64,000 nucleotides of DNA. Source: Rhodovulum sulfidophilum (GTDB taxonomy: Bacteria > Pseudomonadota > Alphaproteobacteria > Rhodobacterales > Rhodobacteraceae). The notes under the pieces were generated by a model that was not told where the DNA came from, searched no databases, and was given only the letters and a program-made list of their open reading frames with translations. The translations under genes were made by a program, and so were the position numbers. Positions 54,101 to 61,860 of this stretch are shown here, in pieces; within the stretch, counting starts at the first letter, position 1, and each line of letters starts with the position of its first letter. The stretch spans positions 124,001 through 188,000 of the forward strand of contig QFPW01000004.1 in the NCBI GenBank assembly GCA_003241785.1. Reading direction: 5' to 3'.

Positions 54101-54620
54101 CGCGCTCGACGCGGGCGCGGTCAGCGCGCGGATCGCGGGCTCGGTCGCGGTGAAGGAGGAGCGCAAGTCCGCGCGCGGCAACCGCTTCGCCTTCGTCCGG
54201 CTGAGCGACCCGACCGGGCTCTACGAGGTCCGCGTCTTCTCCGACGTGCTCGACCAGGCGCGCCAGCATCTCGAGGCCGGCTGCAACGTCGTGCTGACCG
54301 TCGAGGCGACGATCGAGGGCGACGATATGAAGCTCCTCGCCCGCGCCGCGCAGCCGATCGACCAGGTGGTCGCCAACGCCGCGAGCTCCGGGCTCCGGAT
54401 CTTCGTCGACGACGCCGCGGCGGCGGGCTCGCTCGCCAACCGGCTCGCGGCGATCCAGCGCGACGGCGGCGCCCGGCGCGGCCCGGTCGAGATCGTGCTG
54501 CGCGCGCCCGACCTGCCCGGCGAGACCATCGTGGCGCTCCGGGACCCCTACCCGCTGTCGCCGCAGGTGATCGGCGCGGTGAAGTCGGTGACCGGCGTCG
54601 CGCTGGTCGAGGAATTCTGA
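51174..54620 (+). CDS. dnaE: DNA polymerase III alpha subunit
   Basis: An 1148-residue replicative polymerase. The N-terminal PHP domain starts FIHLRLHSAYSLLEGAI. The polymerase core carries GPGRGSGAGSLVAYAL and the catalytic aspartates in SMPDFDIDFCMDRREEVI. The finger/helix-hairpin-helix region includes FNKSHAAAYAVVSYQTAWLK, and a beta-clamp-binding and OB-fold part lies after about residue 900. Length matches DnaE1 of Alphaproteobacteria, the essential chromosomal replicase, rather than the error-prone DnaE2. A small GAP-family gene follows after 17 bp. Confidence 0.97.
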   Translation: MTEPRFIHLRLHSAYSLLEGAIQVKKLPKLCRDAGMPAVALTDTGNLFAAQEFSSVLAKEGIQPIMGCQIALAHAVVGPGEKAPTPRHVVLLAQDEAGFANLLHLSSINYLDCGAAAPHVPIAALEAHAAGLICLTGGAEGPVGQLIRDGQPGKARDLLARLAGIFPDRLYVEVQRHPMNGAPRTLAEAATEPGLVQLAYELDLPLVATNDVHFPDAKMYDAHDALLCIADGAYVDQQGPRRRLTPEHSFKSQAEMVALFADLPEAVENTVEIARRCAFRPRKRDPILPRFAEDEVEELRRQARAGLAARLAVIPHSVSVAEYEARLEFELGVIEGMGFPGYFLIVADFIKWAKDHSIPVGPGRGSGAGSLVAYALTITDLDPLRYGLLFERFLNPERISMPDFDIDFCMDRREEVIAYVQERYGRDRVAQIITFGALLSKAAVRDAGRVLQMPYGQVDRLSKLIPVEGVKPVSVEKALADEPRLRDEARKEPRVKRLLDIAQQIEGLLRNASTHAAGVVIGDRPLVELVPLYRDPRSDMPATQFNMKWVEDAGLVKFDFLGLKTLTVIQNALDLLKMRGVEIDIAAIPIDDAKTYELYSSAQSVAIFQVESSGMRDALRQLRPTCIEDIIALVALYRPGPMENIPKFCNVKNGREKRDNLHPSIDGILDETQGIIVYQEQVMEIARKMAGYSLGGADLLRRAMGKKIQAEMDAQKPLFLKGAAENGVGKAKAEEVWNLLDKFANYGFNKSHAAAYAVVSYQTAWLKANHPVEFMAAVMNCDIHLTDKLGAYKQEVDRLDIGVVPPCVNRSEATFTVREGKIVYGLGALKNVGVEAMRLITEARATGGSFQSLFDFAARVDLKRVGKRALEMLARAGALDALDSNRRKVFESLEPLVAYSAAAHEERASAQVSLFGDATTELPAPRLPSPDDWTPVERLGQEHQAVGFYLSGHPLDDYQGALRRQKVLTHAELLRRALDAGAVSARIAGSVAVKEERKSARGNRFAFVRLSDPTGLYEVRVFSDVLDQARQHLEAGCNVVLTVEATIEGDDMKLLARAAQPIDQVVANAASSGLRIFVDDAAAAGSLANRLAAIQRDGGARRGPVEIVLRAPDLPGETIVALRDPYPLSPQVIGAVKSVTGVALVEEF

Positions 54621-54637
54621 AGCGGCGGAGGTCGGAC

Positions 54638-55306
54638 ATGCTCGGGGCGATCGGCGATTTCCTTCCCGTGGCGATGGTGCTCGCCCTGAGCCCGCCGCCG
54701 GTCATCGTCGTCGTGATCCTGCTGGGGCGCGTCGACGGCCCGCGCCACGGCGCGGTCTTCGCCGCGGGCTGGCTCGCCGGGCTCGCGCTCGCGACCATCC
54801 CGCTCGCGCTCGCCGCCGGGGAGGTCGACACCGGCGCGTCGTTCTACCTCGGCGCCGGCCTGCAGATTCTGCTGGGGCTCGGCCTGCTGGCGGCGGCGTT
54901 CCGGAAATGGCGCACCCGTCCGCGCCCCGGCGCGGAGCTCGAACTGCCCGGCTGGGCCGCCGCGCTCGACCGGCTGTCGCTTCCGAAGGCGGGATCGCTC
55001 GGCGTCGTGGTCGCCCTCGCGAATCCCAAGCACCTCGCCTTCGCCTTCGCCGGCGTCTCGATCATCGCGGAACACGGGCTCGAGGGGCGGCGCGCGCTGA
55101 TCGCGGCCCTCGTGTTCATCGCGCTGAGCTCGGCCGGCGTGCTGGGCGCGCTCGCGCTGCGCTACGCCGGCGGCGAGCGCGGCGCGCGGCGGCTCGAAGG
55201 CGTGAAACGGTTCATGCTGCGCAACAACAAGGTGATCATGATGGTCATCCTCGCGGTCATCGGCGCGAAGATGCTGGGGGACGGACTGGCCGCGCTCGGG
55301 GGGTGA
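54638..55306 (+). CDS. GAP family (Sap-like) membrane protein
   Basis: A 222-residue protein with six hydrophobic segments (about residues 5-28, 38-60, 68-86, 118-140, 150-172 and 200-220). The pattern AMVLALSPPPVIVVVILL, VVVALANPKHLAFAFAG and RNNKVIMMVILAVIGAKMLGDGL is that of the GAP/Sap family, named after mycobacterial proteins linked to glycolipid transport. It is related to LysE-type exporters; the substrate is unknown. It begins 17 bp after dnaE and is probably read from the same transcript. Confidence 0.75.
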   Translation: MLGAIGDFLPVAMVLALSPPPVIVVVILLGRVDGPRHGAVFAAGWLAGLALATIPLALAAGEVDTGASFYLGAGLQILLGLGLLAAAFRKWRTRPRPGAELELPGWAAALDRLSLPKAGSLGVVVALANPKHLAFAFAGVSIIAEHGLEGRRALIAALVFIALSSAGVLGALALRYAGGERGARRLEGVKRFMLRNNKVIMMVILAVIGAKMLGDGLAALGG

Positions 55307-55376
55307 AGCCGGGAAGTCGTCCGCGCGGCGCCGGGGGCCGGACCGCCGGATTTCGCCGACGGCCCGGTGAGGCTCC

Positions 55377-55640
55377 CTACGTCCCCTGATTGTCAGGCTG
55401 CGCGCGGACCGACAGGCGGCCGCGCAGCGAGATGCGATAGGGTCCGCCGGCGTGGGATTCGATCAACCGCCGTCGCCGCAGCCGGTTGAAGAGGGCGAGG
55501 TCGAACCCGGCGAGGATCATCCCCTCGCGCGTCACGCAGGTCACGGCCGTGATCTTGGGGCCATCCTCGCGCTCGTGCAGCACGCGGCCGCCCAGCGCCA
55601 GAACGTGCAACGCACGTTGCTCTTGTCTTGAGATATTCAT
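55377..55640 (-). CDS. yjhX: YjhX family protein (UPF0386), toxin homologue
   Basis: An 87-residue protein starting MNISRQEQRALHVLALGGRVLH and ending YRISLRGRLSVRAQPDN, matching E. coli YjhX from end to end. YjhX is reported as the toxin of a pair with the acetyltransferase-like antitoxin YjhQ. No GNAT-type gene is adjacent here. The nearest neighbours are GAP-family (convergent) and a DUF6280-like gene about 290 bp upstream on the same strand. Its role may therefore differ, for example as a small winged-helix-like regulator. Confidence 0.82.
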   Translation of the reverse strand: MNISRQEQRALHVLALGGRVLHEREDGPKITAVTCVTREGMILAGFDLALFNRLRRRRLIESHAGGPYRISLRGRLSVRAQPDNQGT

Positions 55641-55856
55641 CGATGTCTCGTGTGATCATGTGAAAACACAGCCGAGCGCGGTCGCGCCCGGCAGCTCCGG
55701 TTTCACAGGGCTCTCCGACGATCAGAGAGCCGTCTCACACAATCTCAGACATCCAGTCTCCATTGCCCGAGCGGCGGGCTCGCCCACCACTCGGGGCGCA
55801 CTCTAGGGCGCCTCCGCCCGGAGCACAACCGCGCGCGGGGCCGTGCCCCGCCGGGC

Positions 55857-55886
55857 AAAATAAAAGGGCACCGCCAAGCGGTGCCC
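55857..55886 (-). terminator. Rho-independent terminator of the DUF6280-like gene
   Basis: On the minus strand, GGGCACCGC, loop TTG, GCGGTGCCC (55866-55886), then TTTTATTTT (55857-55865). It follows the stop codon at 55930 by about 45 bp. TGTTTT on the other strand makes it partly bidirectional. Confidence 0.85.
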
Positions 55887-55929
55887 TGTTTTCCCCGAAC
55901 GGTCGCGACCGGTCAGGCCCGGAACGATC

Positions 55930-56250
55930 TCAGGCGGCCTCGGCTTCCGACCGGTGCGCCTGACGCTCGCTCTCCTCGCGGCTGAGCGCCACCGAGGTCC
56001 GCACGCCGCGGCGCACGAAATCCATCATGCCGTTGACACAGCGCTCGTTGGGGTCGATCCCCGCGCACATCAGCACCTCGCGGCCGTCGCGGGACCGCGC
56101 CCAGCGCGCGATCACCTCGGCGCCGTTGCCGTACTTCTTGTCGTCGGCGATCGCATCGTCCAGGGCCGCCAGAACCACGGCGGCGAACAGCTTCTGCGCC
56201 CGCGCACCCTGGTCATTCGTTAACGCGACCTGATCAACGTAATCGAACAT
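55930..56250 (-). CDS. DUF6280-like conserved small protein
   Basis: A 106-residue soluble protein starting MFDYVDQVALTNDQGARAQKLFAAVV. It is helical, with a central ARWARSRDGREVLMCAGIDPNER and a charged tail. I recall near-identical proteins throughout Rhodobacterales, labelled DUF6280, with no known function. It forms a complete single-gene unit: a good promoter (56322-56349), AAGGA ribosome site before the ATG at 56250, and a terminator (55857-55886). The strong signals suggest high expression. Confidence 0.75.
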   Translation of the reverse strand: MFDYVDQVALTNDQGARAQKLFAAVVLAALDDAIADDKKYGNGAEVIARWARSRDGREVLMCAGIDPNERCVNGMMDFVRRGVRTSVALSREESERQAHRSEAEAA

Positions 56251-56321
56251 TACGCTTGTCCTTCCTCTCAGTCCGTCGAATTTTTGGCGCACTATGACGA
56301 TTGTGCGACGTTCGGGGAGTG

Positions 56322-56349
56322 CCATTATCACATGGCAGTCATGCGTCAA
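56322..56349 (-). promoter_or_regulatory. Promoter of the DUF6280-like gene
   Basis: On the minus strand, TTGACG (56344-56349), 16 bp, TAATGG (56322-56327). It gives a leader of roughly 65 nt. One of the best matches to sigma70 consensus in the window. Confidence 0.6.
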
Positions 56350-56509
56350 TCGTATAGGCATCCAAGCAAGGAAACATATAGGCGGGGAAACGCCCATATC
56401 AACGCCCGCGGCGCTTGGCCCCGACCGTGTTCACATTTCCGTGCCAAGCCTAACCGATCCGGCGGGGAGCCTCAACCGATCACATTCGCGTCAGGAACGC
56501 CGGAACGGG

Positions 56510-56908
56510 TCAGTTCGGGCCCGGCCCGACCGACTCGGCCAGCGACCGGCTGAGACGCGCCGCGGCGCCGAGCGGCAGCGAGAAGCGGAAGATCGCGTCG
56601 TTCTCGAGCTGAAGCGAAATCACCACGTGCCGCTCGCCCCGCGACATGATCGCGGTGGACCCGGCATCCTGGATTGGCAGCGCGACCACGGTGCGCTCCT
56701 TCCTCAGGAAATAGCGCCGGTCCTGCAGCGCCGAAGCCGCCGAGAACAGCGCCATGATCATCGGCGCGAGCGAGGTCATCGGGAAGTCGAGCGTCAGGAT
56801 CTTCCCGTCGCTCGTGGTCGCCTCCACTGTCCCATAGGTGTCATCGCGGACCGAAACGTTAGCAACGCCCGAGATGACGTCCCGCGTCTTGCGAATTTCT
56901 TCTGACAT
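56510..56908 (-). CDS. Conserved-looking hypothetical protein, 132 residues
   Basis: It starts MSEEIRKTRDVISGVANVSVRD. No signal peptide or membrane helix is evident, although SLAPMIMALFSAASAL (about residues 45-60) is moderately hydrophobic. The second half alternates beta-like strands (TVVALPIQDAG, HVVISLQLENDAIFRFSLPLG) and ends with a helix. I do not recognise it. The locally lower GC content and AT-rich upstream region (56909-57000) suggest its own promoter. It lies upstream of the DUF6280-like gene on the same strand, separated by a region with that gene's promoter. Confidence 0.65.
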   Translation of the reverse strand: MSEEIRKTRDVISGVANVSVRDDTYGTVEATTSDGKILTLDFPMTSLAPMIMALFSAASALQDRRYFLRKERTVVALPIQDAGSTAIMSRGERHVVISLQLENDAIFRFSLPLGAAARLSRSLAESVGPGPN

Positions 56909-57155
56909 CGTAATTCCGTGGTTAATATGCGAGGCGATGGGCACTCAAAGCGCGCGACCGGAGCCGATAGTCGTAAAAAATGTATTCGGTACAACTTGAA
57001 GGCTTGTTACGCAACTTGGCGACAGGTTCAAGCGCATTCTGGCTCACGCCTCGGCGTCCGCCAGCTGACCCTGTGATTTCGGCTCCACCGCCGCGAAGCC
57101 TATCCCGAACCCTCCTGGAAGTCCGCGGCCGAAGTCCGGAAGCGGCGCAATCCGC

Positions 57156-57599
57156 CTATCCCCAGAGCCTTGGCTCGGCGAATTCCACCGAATTCCCGGC
57201 GGGATCGCGCAGGTAGATCGACCGCGCGCCGTTCGGCCAGCGGAAGTCCGCCTCGATCGCGACGCCGGCCGCGGTGAACCGCGCGACCCAGGCATCGAGA
57301 TTCTCGCTCGCGAAGCACATATGGCCCGGGCCGCGGGCGCCATGGGGCGGCACCGGCGGCCCGGAGCCCGGCGGGCGCGCGGTCGCCTCGGGATCGAAGA
57401 CGAGCAGCATGCCCGCGCCGCAGCGGAAGAACACATGCCGTCCGGGGGCCTCGACGACCACCGGAAGGCCGATCAGCCCGCCGTAGAAGGCGCGCGCCGC
57501 CGCGAGGTCCGGGGCGTAGAGCGCGGTTTCGAGGATCGCCGCCGGCGGATCCCGGCCCGCGGCGCCGGACGGCGCCGGCGCGCGGGCCTCGGCGGCCAC
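57156..57599 (-). CDS. VOC (glyoxalase/bleomycin resistance) family protein
   Basis: A 147-residue protein with paired beta-alpha-beta-beta-beta modules: ILETALYAPDLAAARAFYGGLIGLPVV, then GHMCFASENLDAWVARFTAAGV and SIYLRDPAGNSVEFAEP. Metal-ligand candidates are the His in GPGHMCF and the Glu in SVEF. VOC enzymes include lyases, dioxygenases and antibiotic-binding proteins; the substrate is unknown. The GTG at 57599 is the preferred start, giving family length. It lies 8 bp after the YeaQ-like gene, so they are probably co-transcribed. Confidence 0.8.
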   Translation of the reverse strand: MAAEARAPAPSGAAGRDPPAAILETALYAPDLAAARAFYGGLIGLPVVVEAPGRHVFFRCGAGMLLVFDPEATARPPGSGPPVPPHGARGPGHMCFASENLDAWVARFTAAGVAIEADFRWPNGARSIYLRDPAGNSVEFAEPRLWG

Positions 57600-57607
57600 G
57601 CCGCCCG

Positions 57608-57862
57608 CTATCCTCTCCGTCCCGAGACCGCGCCGACGATCGCGAGCAGGACGATCGAGCCGATGGTCGCGACCACCAGCGCGCCGACGAAGCCTCCGGC
57701 GGTGAGGCCGAGCAGGCTGAACAGGAAGGCGCCGAGATAGGCGCCGATCACGCCGACGATGAGGTTCGTGAGCAGCCCGTGGCTTCGGCTCATCACCTGT
57801 TCCGCGATCCATCCCGCGATCAACCCGATGAGCAGGAAGCTCAGCCAGCCGAATCCTTGCAT
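57608..57862 (-). CDS. GlsB/YeaQ/YmgE family stress-response membrane protein
   Basis: An 84-residue protein with three hydrophobic helices and the glycine-rich family pattern GLIAGWIAEQVMSRSHGLLTNLIVGVIGAYLGAFLFSLLG, then GGFVGALVVATIGSIVLL. Members are small inner-membrane proteins induced by envelope or general stress; a precise role is lacking. It lies upstream of the VOC gene on the same strand. Confidence 0.85.
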   Translation of the reverse strand: MQGFGWLSFLLIGLIAGWIAEQVMSRSHGLLTNLIVGVIGAYLGAFLFSLLGLTAGGFVGALVVATIGSIVLLAIVGAVSGRRG

Positions 57863-57959
57863 ATTTCATCTCCCTCCGACGCCGGAACTGGCGCCGCGAT
57901 TGCTTCAACGCGCGGCGGCGTTTCTGGCTCCATCGAAGGAAGACCCGGCCGGGAAAAAC

Positions 57960-58652
57960 CTATTCGGCGTCCCAGCGGCCGCGCCGCGCCTCGGCCCTCG
58001 CGCGGAGCGCGCGGGCGGTGGCGCGGTTCTCGAGCACGACGCCGAAGACGCAGCCGGCGAGGAAGCCGCCGAGATGCGCCTGCCAGGCGAGCATCCCGCC
58101 GAGGCCGACGTACATCGCGACGTTGAGCGCCGCGAGCACGCCGATCCGGACCCAGACCGGCTGGGTCGAGACCCCGGCCGCGCGGTGCCGGCGCAGGTCC
58201 CAGACGCTCCAGACGCCGATGAAGGCGAAATCCGCGCCCGAGGCGCCGACCATGGGCACCGGGCTCGTCGAGAGCAGCGCGTAGGCCGCCCCGCCCCCCA
58301 CAGCGCCGACGAGAAACAGCGGCAGGATGACCCCGTCGCCGTAGCGGTCGGCGACGAACCGCCCGAGCGCGAGCAGGATCGCCATGTTCATCACCATGTG
58401 CAGCAGGCTGCCGTGCAGGAGCGCGTGGCTGAGGAACATCGTATAGGGCTGGAGCGCGAAGATCGGCTCGGCGCCATGCAGGAGCGGCGTCCAGAAGGCG
58501 CCGGTCTGCAGGAAGCGCCCGCGCAGGGTCGGGTCGGGGATCCAGCCGGCGTCCGAGGCCGAGAGCAGGCATTCGATCGCGGCGATCACCAGCACGAGCA
58601 CGAGGAGCGCGCGCGGCAGCGGCCGGTGGGGCTCGGTCGGAGCGATGGTCAT
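57960..58652 (-). CDS. Rhomboid family intramembrane serine protease
   Basis: A 230-residue membrane protein with about seven hydrophobic segments. The catalytic serine motif is MVGASGADFAFIG (G-x-S-G), the catalytic histidine is in WQAHLGGFLAG, and the oxyanion-side H-x4-N is LLHMVMNMAIL. All essential rhomboid residues are thus present. Substrates are unknown. The extended C-tail is Arg/Ala-rich. It is divergent from the following ABC operon. Confidence 0.88.
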   Translation of the reverse strand: MTIAPTEPHRPLPRALLVLVLVIAAIECLLSASDAGWIPDPTLRGRFLQTGAFWTPLLHGAEPIFALQPYTMFLSHALLHGSLLHMVMNMAILLALGRFVADRYGDGVILPLFLVGAVGGGAAYALLSTSPVPMVGASGADFAFIGVWSVWDLRRHRAAGVSTQPVWVRIGVLAALNVAMYVGLGGMLAWQAHLGGFLAGCVFGVVLENRATARALRARAEARRGRWDAE

Positions 58653-58813
58653 CGGGCCTGTCCTCGGATGCGCCGCGCCGGCCGGTCCCGGTCGCGCGCG
58701 CCATGCTTGGCCGGGCCGGCGTGGCGGCGCAAGCCCGAAGCGGCCAGCCTCACGCCGGCTTGCTCACGCCGGGTTGCTCGCGCCGCCCGCCCGCGCCGTG
58801 CTAGGGAGCGGAC

Positions 58814-59467
58814 ATGCTCGCGATCCGTTCCGTCACCAAGTCCTATCCCACCGCGCAGGGCGCCCTCCCGGTGCTGCGCGGCGTCTCGCTCGATCTCGCC
58901 GCCGGGCGCAGCCTCGCGCTCACCGGCGAATCCGGCAGCGGCAAGAGCACGCTCCTGCATCTCGCCGGCGGGCTCGAGCGCGCCGATTCCGGGGTGATCC
59001 GCGTGGGCGCGGCCGAAGTGACCGCGCTCGACGATCCGGGCCGCGCCCGGCTCCGGCGCGACACGGTCGGGATCGTGTTCCAGCAGTTCAACCTGATCCC
59101 GAGCCTCGACGTCGCGGCCAATCTCGGCTTCCAGGCGCGGCTCGCCGGCCGGCTCGATCCCGGCTGGACGGCGGAGCTCGCCGCGCGGCTCGGGCTCACG
59201 CCGCTCCTCGCGCGCTATCCCGAGCAGCTCTCGGGCGGGCAGCAGCAGCGGGTGGCGATCGGCCGGGCGCTCGCGGCGCGGCCGGCGCTGGTGCTCGCGG
59301 ACGAGCCGACCGGCAATCTCGACGAGGCGACCGGCGACGCGGTGATCGACCTCCTGCTCGGCCTCGTCTCCGAGACCGGCGCGGCGCTCCTGATGGTGAC
59401 GCACAGCGGCCGGCTCGCGGCCCGGCTCGACGCGCGGGCGCATCTGCACGCGGGCACCGTCGCATGA
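58814..59467 (+). CDS. ABC transporter ATP-binding protein (LolD/MacB type, AttE-like)
   Basis: A 217-residue single-domain ATPase: Walker A TGESGSGKSTLLHLAGG, Q-loop FQQFNLIPSL, signature QLSGGQQQRVAIGRAL, Walker B LVLADEPTGNLDE. It belongs to the type VII ABC group that works with FtsX-like permeases (LolCDE, MacB). Its stop overlaps the permease start as ATGA. With the permease and the AttH-like protein it forms a three-gene operon. Confidence 0.88.
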   Translation: MLAIRSVTKSYPTAQGALPVLRGVSLDLAAGRSLALTGESGSGKSTLLHLAGGLERADSGVIRVGAAEVTALDDPGRARLRRDTVGIVFQQFNLIPSLDVAANLGFQARLAGRLDPGWTAELAARLGLTPLLARYPEQLSGGQQQRVAIGRALAARPALVLADEPTGNLDEATGDAVIDLLLGLVSETGAALLMVTHSGRLAARLDARAHLHAGTVA

Positions 59468-61860
59468 CCGGCGCGCTCGCCGCCGCGCTGCTGAGCTACT
59501 GGCGGCGTCATCCGGTGGAACTCCTGACGCTCCTGATCGGCCTCGCCACCGCGACCGCGCTCTGGAGCGGGGTTCAGGCGCTGAACGCCGAGGCGCGGGC
59601 GAGCTACGCGGCGGCGGAGCAGGTGCTCGCGGGCGGCGGCGCCACGCGGATAGAGGCGCTCGACGGGCAGGATTTCCCGCTCGCCGATTATGTCGCGCTG
59701 CGGCGGGCCGGGCTCCGGGTCTCGCCGGTGCTGGAAGGCACCTGGCGCCGCGACGGCCGGGCGCTCCGGCTGATCGGGATCGAGCCCCTGACCCTGCCGC
59801 CGGGCGCGACCGAGCTCGGCTCCGATCCCGCCGACCTGCCGGGCTTCCTGCTGCCTCCGGGCCGGGCCTACGCGGCGCCCGAGACCATCGCGGCGCTGGA
59901 AGGCGTCGCCCTGCCCCCACTCCGCCCCTCCGACCGGCTGCCGCCCGAGACGCTGCTCATGGACATCGGCCGGGCCGCGGCGCTGCTCGGCGCGCCGGAC
60001 CGGGTCTCCTACCTGCTCGCCCCCGCCGGCACCGCGCTTCCGCCCGATTTCGCCGACCGGCTGATGCTGGCGCCGGGCGCCGGCGGCGATCTCTCGCGGC
60101 TGACGGACAGCTTCCACCTGAACCTCACCGCCTTCGGCTTCCTGAGCTTCCTCGTCGGGCTCATCATCGTCTACGCCGCGATCGGCCTCGCCTTCGAGCG
60201 GCGGCGGCCGATGCTGCGCACGCTCAGGCTCGTCGGGGTCTCGGCGCGGCGGCTGACGGCGGCGCTGCTCGCGGAGATCCTGGTCCTCGCGCTCGTCGGC
60301 GGCGCGATCGGCATGGTCGCGGGCTACGCGCTCGCCGCGGCGCTGCTCCCGGATGTCGCGGCCTCGCTCGACGGGCTCTACGGCACGCATGTCCCGGGCC
60401 AGCTCACGCTCACCCCCGCCTGGTGGCTCGCCGGGCTCGGCATCGCGGTGCTCGGCGCGCTTCTCGCCGCCGCCGACAGCCTCGCGCGCGCCTTCCGGCT
60501 TGGCCCGCTCGCCTCGGCGCGGCCCGAGGCCTGGCTCGGCGCGCTCCGCCGCCGGCTCGGCTGGCAGGTCGCGGCCGCCGTCGGCCTCGCCGCCGCCGCG
60601 CTCGCCCTTCTCGGGTTCGGCGCCTCGCTTTTCGCGGGCTTCGCGCTCATGGGCGCGCTCCTGCTCGGCGCGGCGCTGCTTTTGCCCGCGCTGCTCGCCG
60701 GGGTGCTCGGGATCCTCGGCGCCCGGGCGCGCGGGCCGCTCGCGGAATGGCTCTGGGCCGACAGCCGGCAGCGGCTCGGCGGGCTCTCGCTGGCGCTGAT
60801 GGCGCTCCTGCTGGCACTCGGCGTCAACATCGGCGTCGGCACGATGGTCGAGAGCTTCCGCGCCACCTTCACCGGCTGGCTCGACCAGCGGCTCGGCGCC
60901 GAGATCTATCTTTCCGCCCCCGACGGCGCGACGGCCGGGGCCGCCGCCACTTTCCTCGCCGCCGATCCAGCCACCCGCGCCGTGCTCCCGATCGGCGCGG
61001 CGCGCAGCCGCTTCGACGGCGCCCCGCTCGAGATCTACGCCTTCACCGACAATCCGATCTACCGCGCCGGCTGGCCGCTCCTCGCGGCCCTCGACGCCCC
61101 GTGGGACGCCGTGGCGCGCGGCGAGGCGGTGATGGTGAACGAGCAGCTTGCCCGCCGCGCCCGTCTCGCGCCCGGCGACGCGATCACGCTTCCGACCGCG
61201 ACCGGCGCCTGGGAGACCCGCGTCGCCGCGGTCTATTCCGACTACGGCAACCCCGAGGCGCAGATCCTCGCCCCGATCGCCGAGGTCCGCGCCCGCTGGC
61301 CCCGGGCCGAGGCGCGCCGGCTCGCGGTCCGCGCCGAGCCCGGGGCGGTGCCCGGGCTCATCGCCGGGCTCCGCGCGCGGTTCGACGTCGAGGTGACCGA
61401 CCAGGCCGAGCTGCGCGCCTCGGCCGAGGCGGTGTTCGACAAGACCTTCGCCGTCACCCTCGCGCTCAACGCGCTGACGCTCGCGGTCGCGGGCATCGCC
61501 CTCCTGACCGGGCTCCTCACCCTCGCCGAGCAGCGGCTCGGGCAGCTCGCGCCGCTCTGGGCGCTCGGGCTGACGCGGCGACGGCTCGCCGCGCTCGAGA
61601 TCGGCCAGGCGGTCGGCCTCGCCGGGCTGACGGCGCTCGCGGCGCTGCCGCTCGGCCTCGCCGTCGCCTGGGTGCTGACCGAGGTGATCAATCCCCGCGC
61701 CTTCGGCTGGCGCCTGCCGCTCCTCGTCTTCCCCGCCGACTGGGCCCGGCTCTTCCTGCTCGCGCTCCTGACCGGGGCGCTAGCGGCGCTCTGGCCCGCG
61801 CTCCGCCTGCGCCGCGCGGCGCCCGCCGACCTACTCCGGAGGTTCAGCGATGAACGCTAG
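59464..61860 (+). CDS. FtsX-like ABC permease, two-domain
   Basis: A 798-residue membrane protein with ten or so helices: one near residues 15-35, then two FtsX-type bundles (about 220-340 and 660-790) and a middle hydrophobic pair (about 360-460). Large periplasmic regions lie between them. A single polypeptide covers the task of the separate AttF and AttG permeases of the Agrobacterium attEFGH operon. Such transporters extract or move lipophilic molecules or transmit force, rather than importing solutes. The end overlaps the next gene by 11 nt. Confidence 0.85.
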   Translation: MTGALAAALLSYWRRHPVELLTLLIGLATATALWSGVQALNAEARASYAAAEQVLAGGGATRIEALDGQDFPLADYVALRRAGLRVSPVLEGTWRRDGRALRLIGIEPLTLPPGATELGSDPADLPGFLLPPGRAYAAPETIAALEGVALPPLRPSDRLPPETLLMDIGRAAALLGAPDRVSYLLAPAGTALPPDFADRLMLAPGAGGDLSRLTDSFHLNLTAFGFLSFLVGLIIVYAAIGLAFERRRPMLRTLRLVGVSARRLTAALLAEILVLALVGGAIGMVAGYALAAALLPDVAASLDGLYGTHVPGQLTLTPAWWLAGLGIAVLGALLAAADSLARAFRLGPLASARPEAWLGALRRRLGWQVAAAVGLAAAALALLGFGASLFAGFALMGALLLGAALLLPALLAGVLGILGARARGPLAEWLWADSRQRLGGLSLALMALLLALGVNIGVGTMVESFRATFTGWLDQRLGAEIYLSAPDGATAGAAATFLAADPATRAVLPIGAARSRFDGAPLEIYAFTDNPIYRAGWPLLAALDAPWDAVARGEAVMVNEQLARRARLAPGDAITLPTATGAWETRVAAVYSDYGNPEAQILAPIAEVRARWPRAEARRLAVRAEPGAVPGLIAGLRARFDVEVTDQAELRASAEAVFDKTFAVTLALNALTLAVAGIALLTGLLTLAEQRLGQLAPLWALGLTRRRLAALEIGQAVGLAGLTALAALPLGLAVAWVLTEVINPRAFGWRLPLLVFPADWARLFLLALLTGALAALWPALRLRRAAPADLLRRFSDER

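Noticed and set aside
51066..54269. A 1067-codon open frame on the minus strand, opposite dnaE
   Set aside because: Low-complexity Arg/Val/Asp/His-rich shadow; dnaE on the other strand is complete and conserved.
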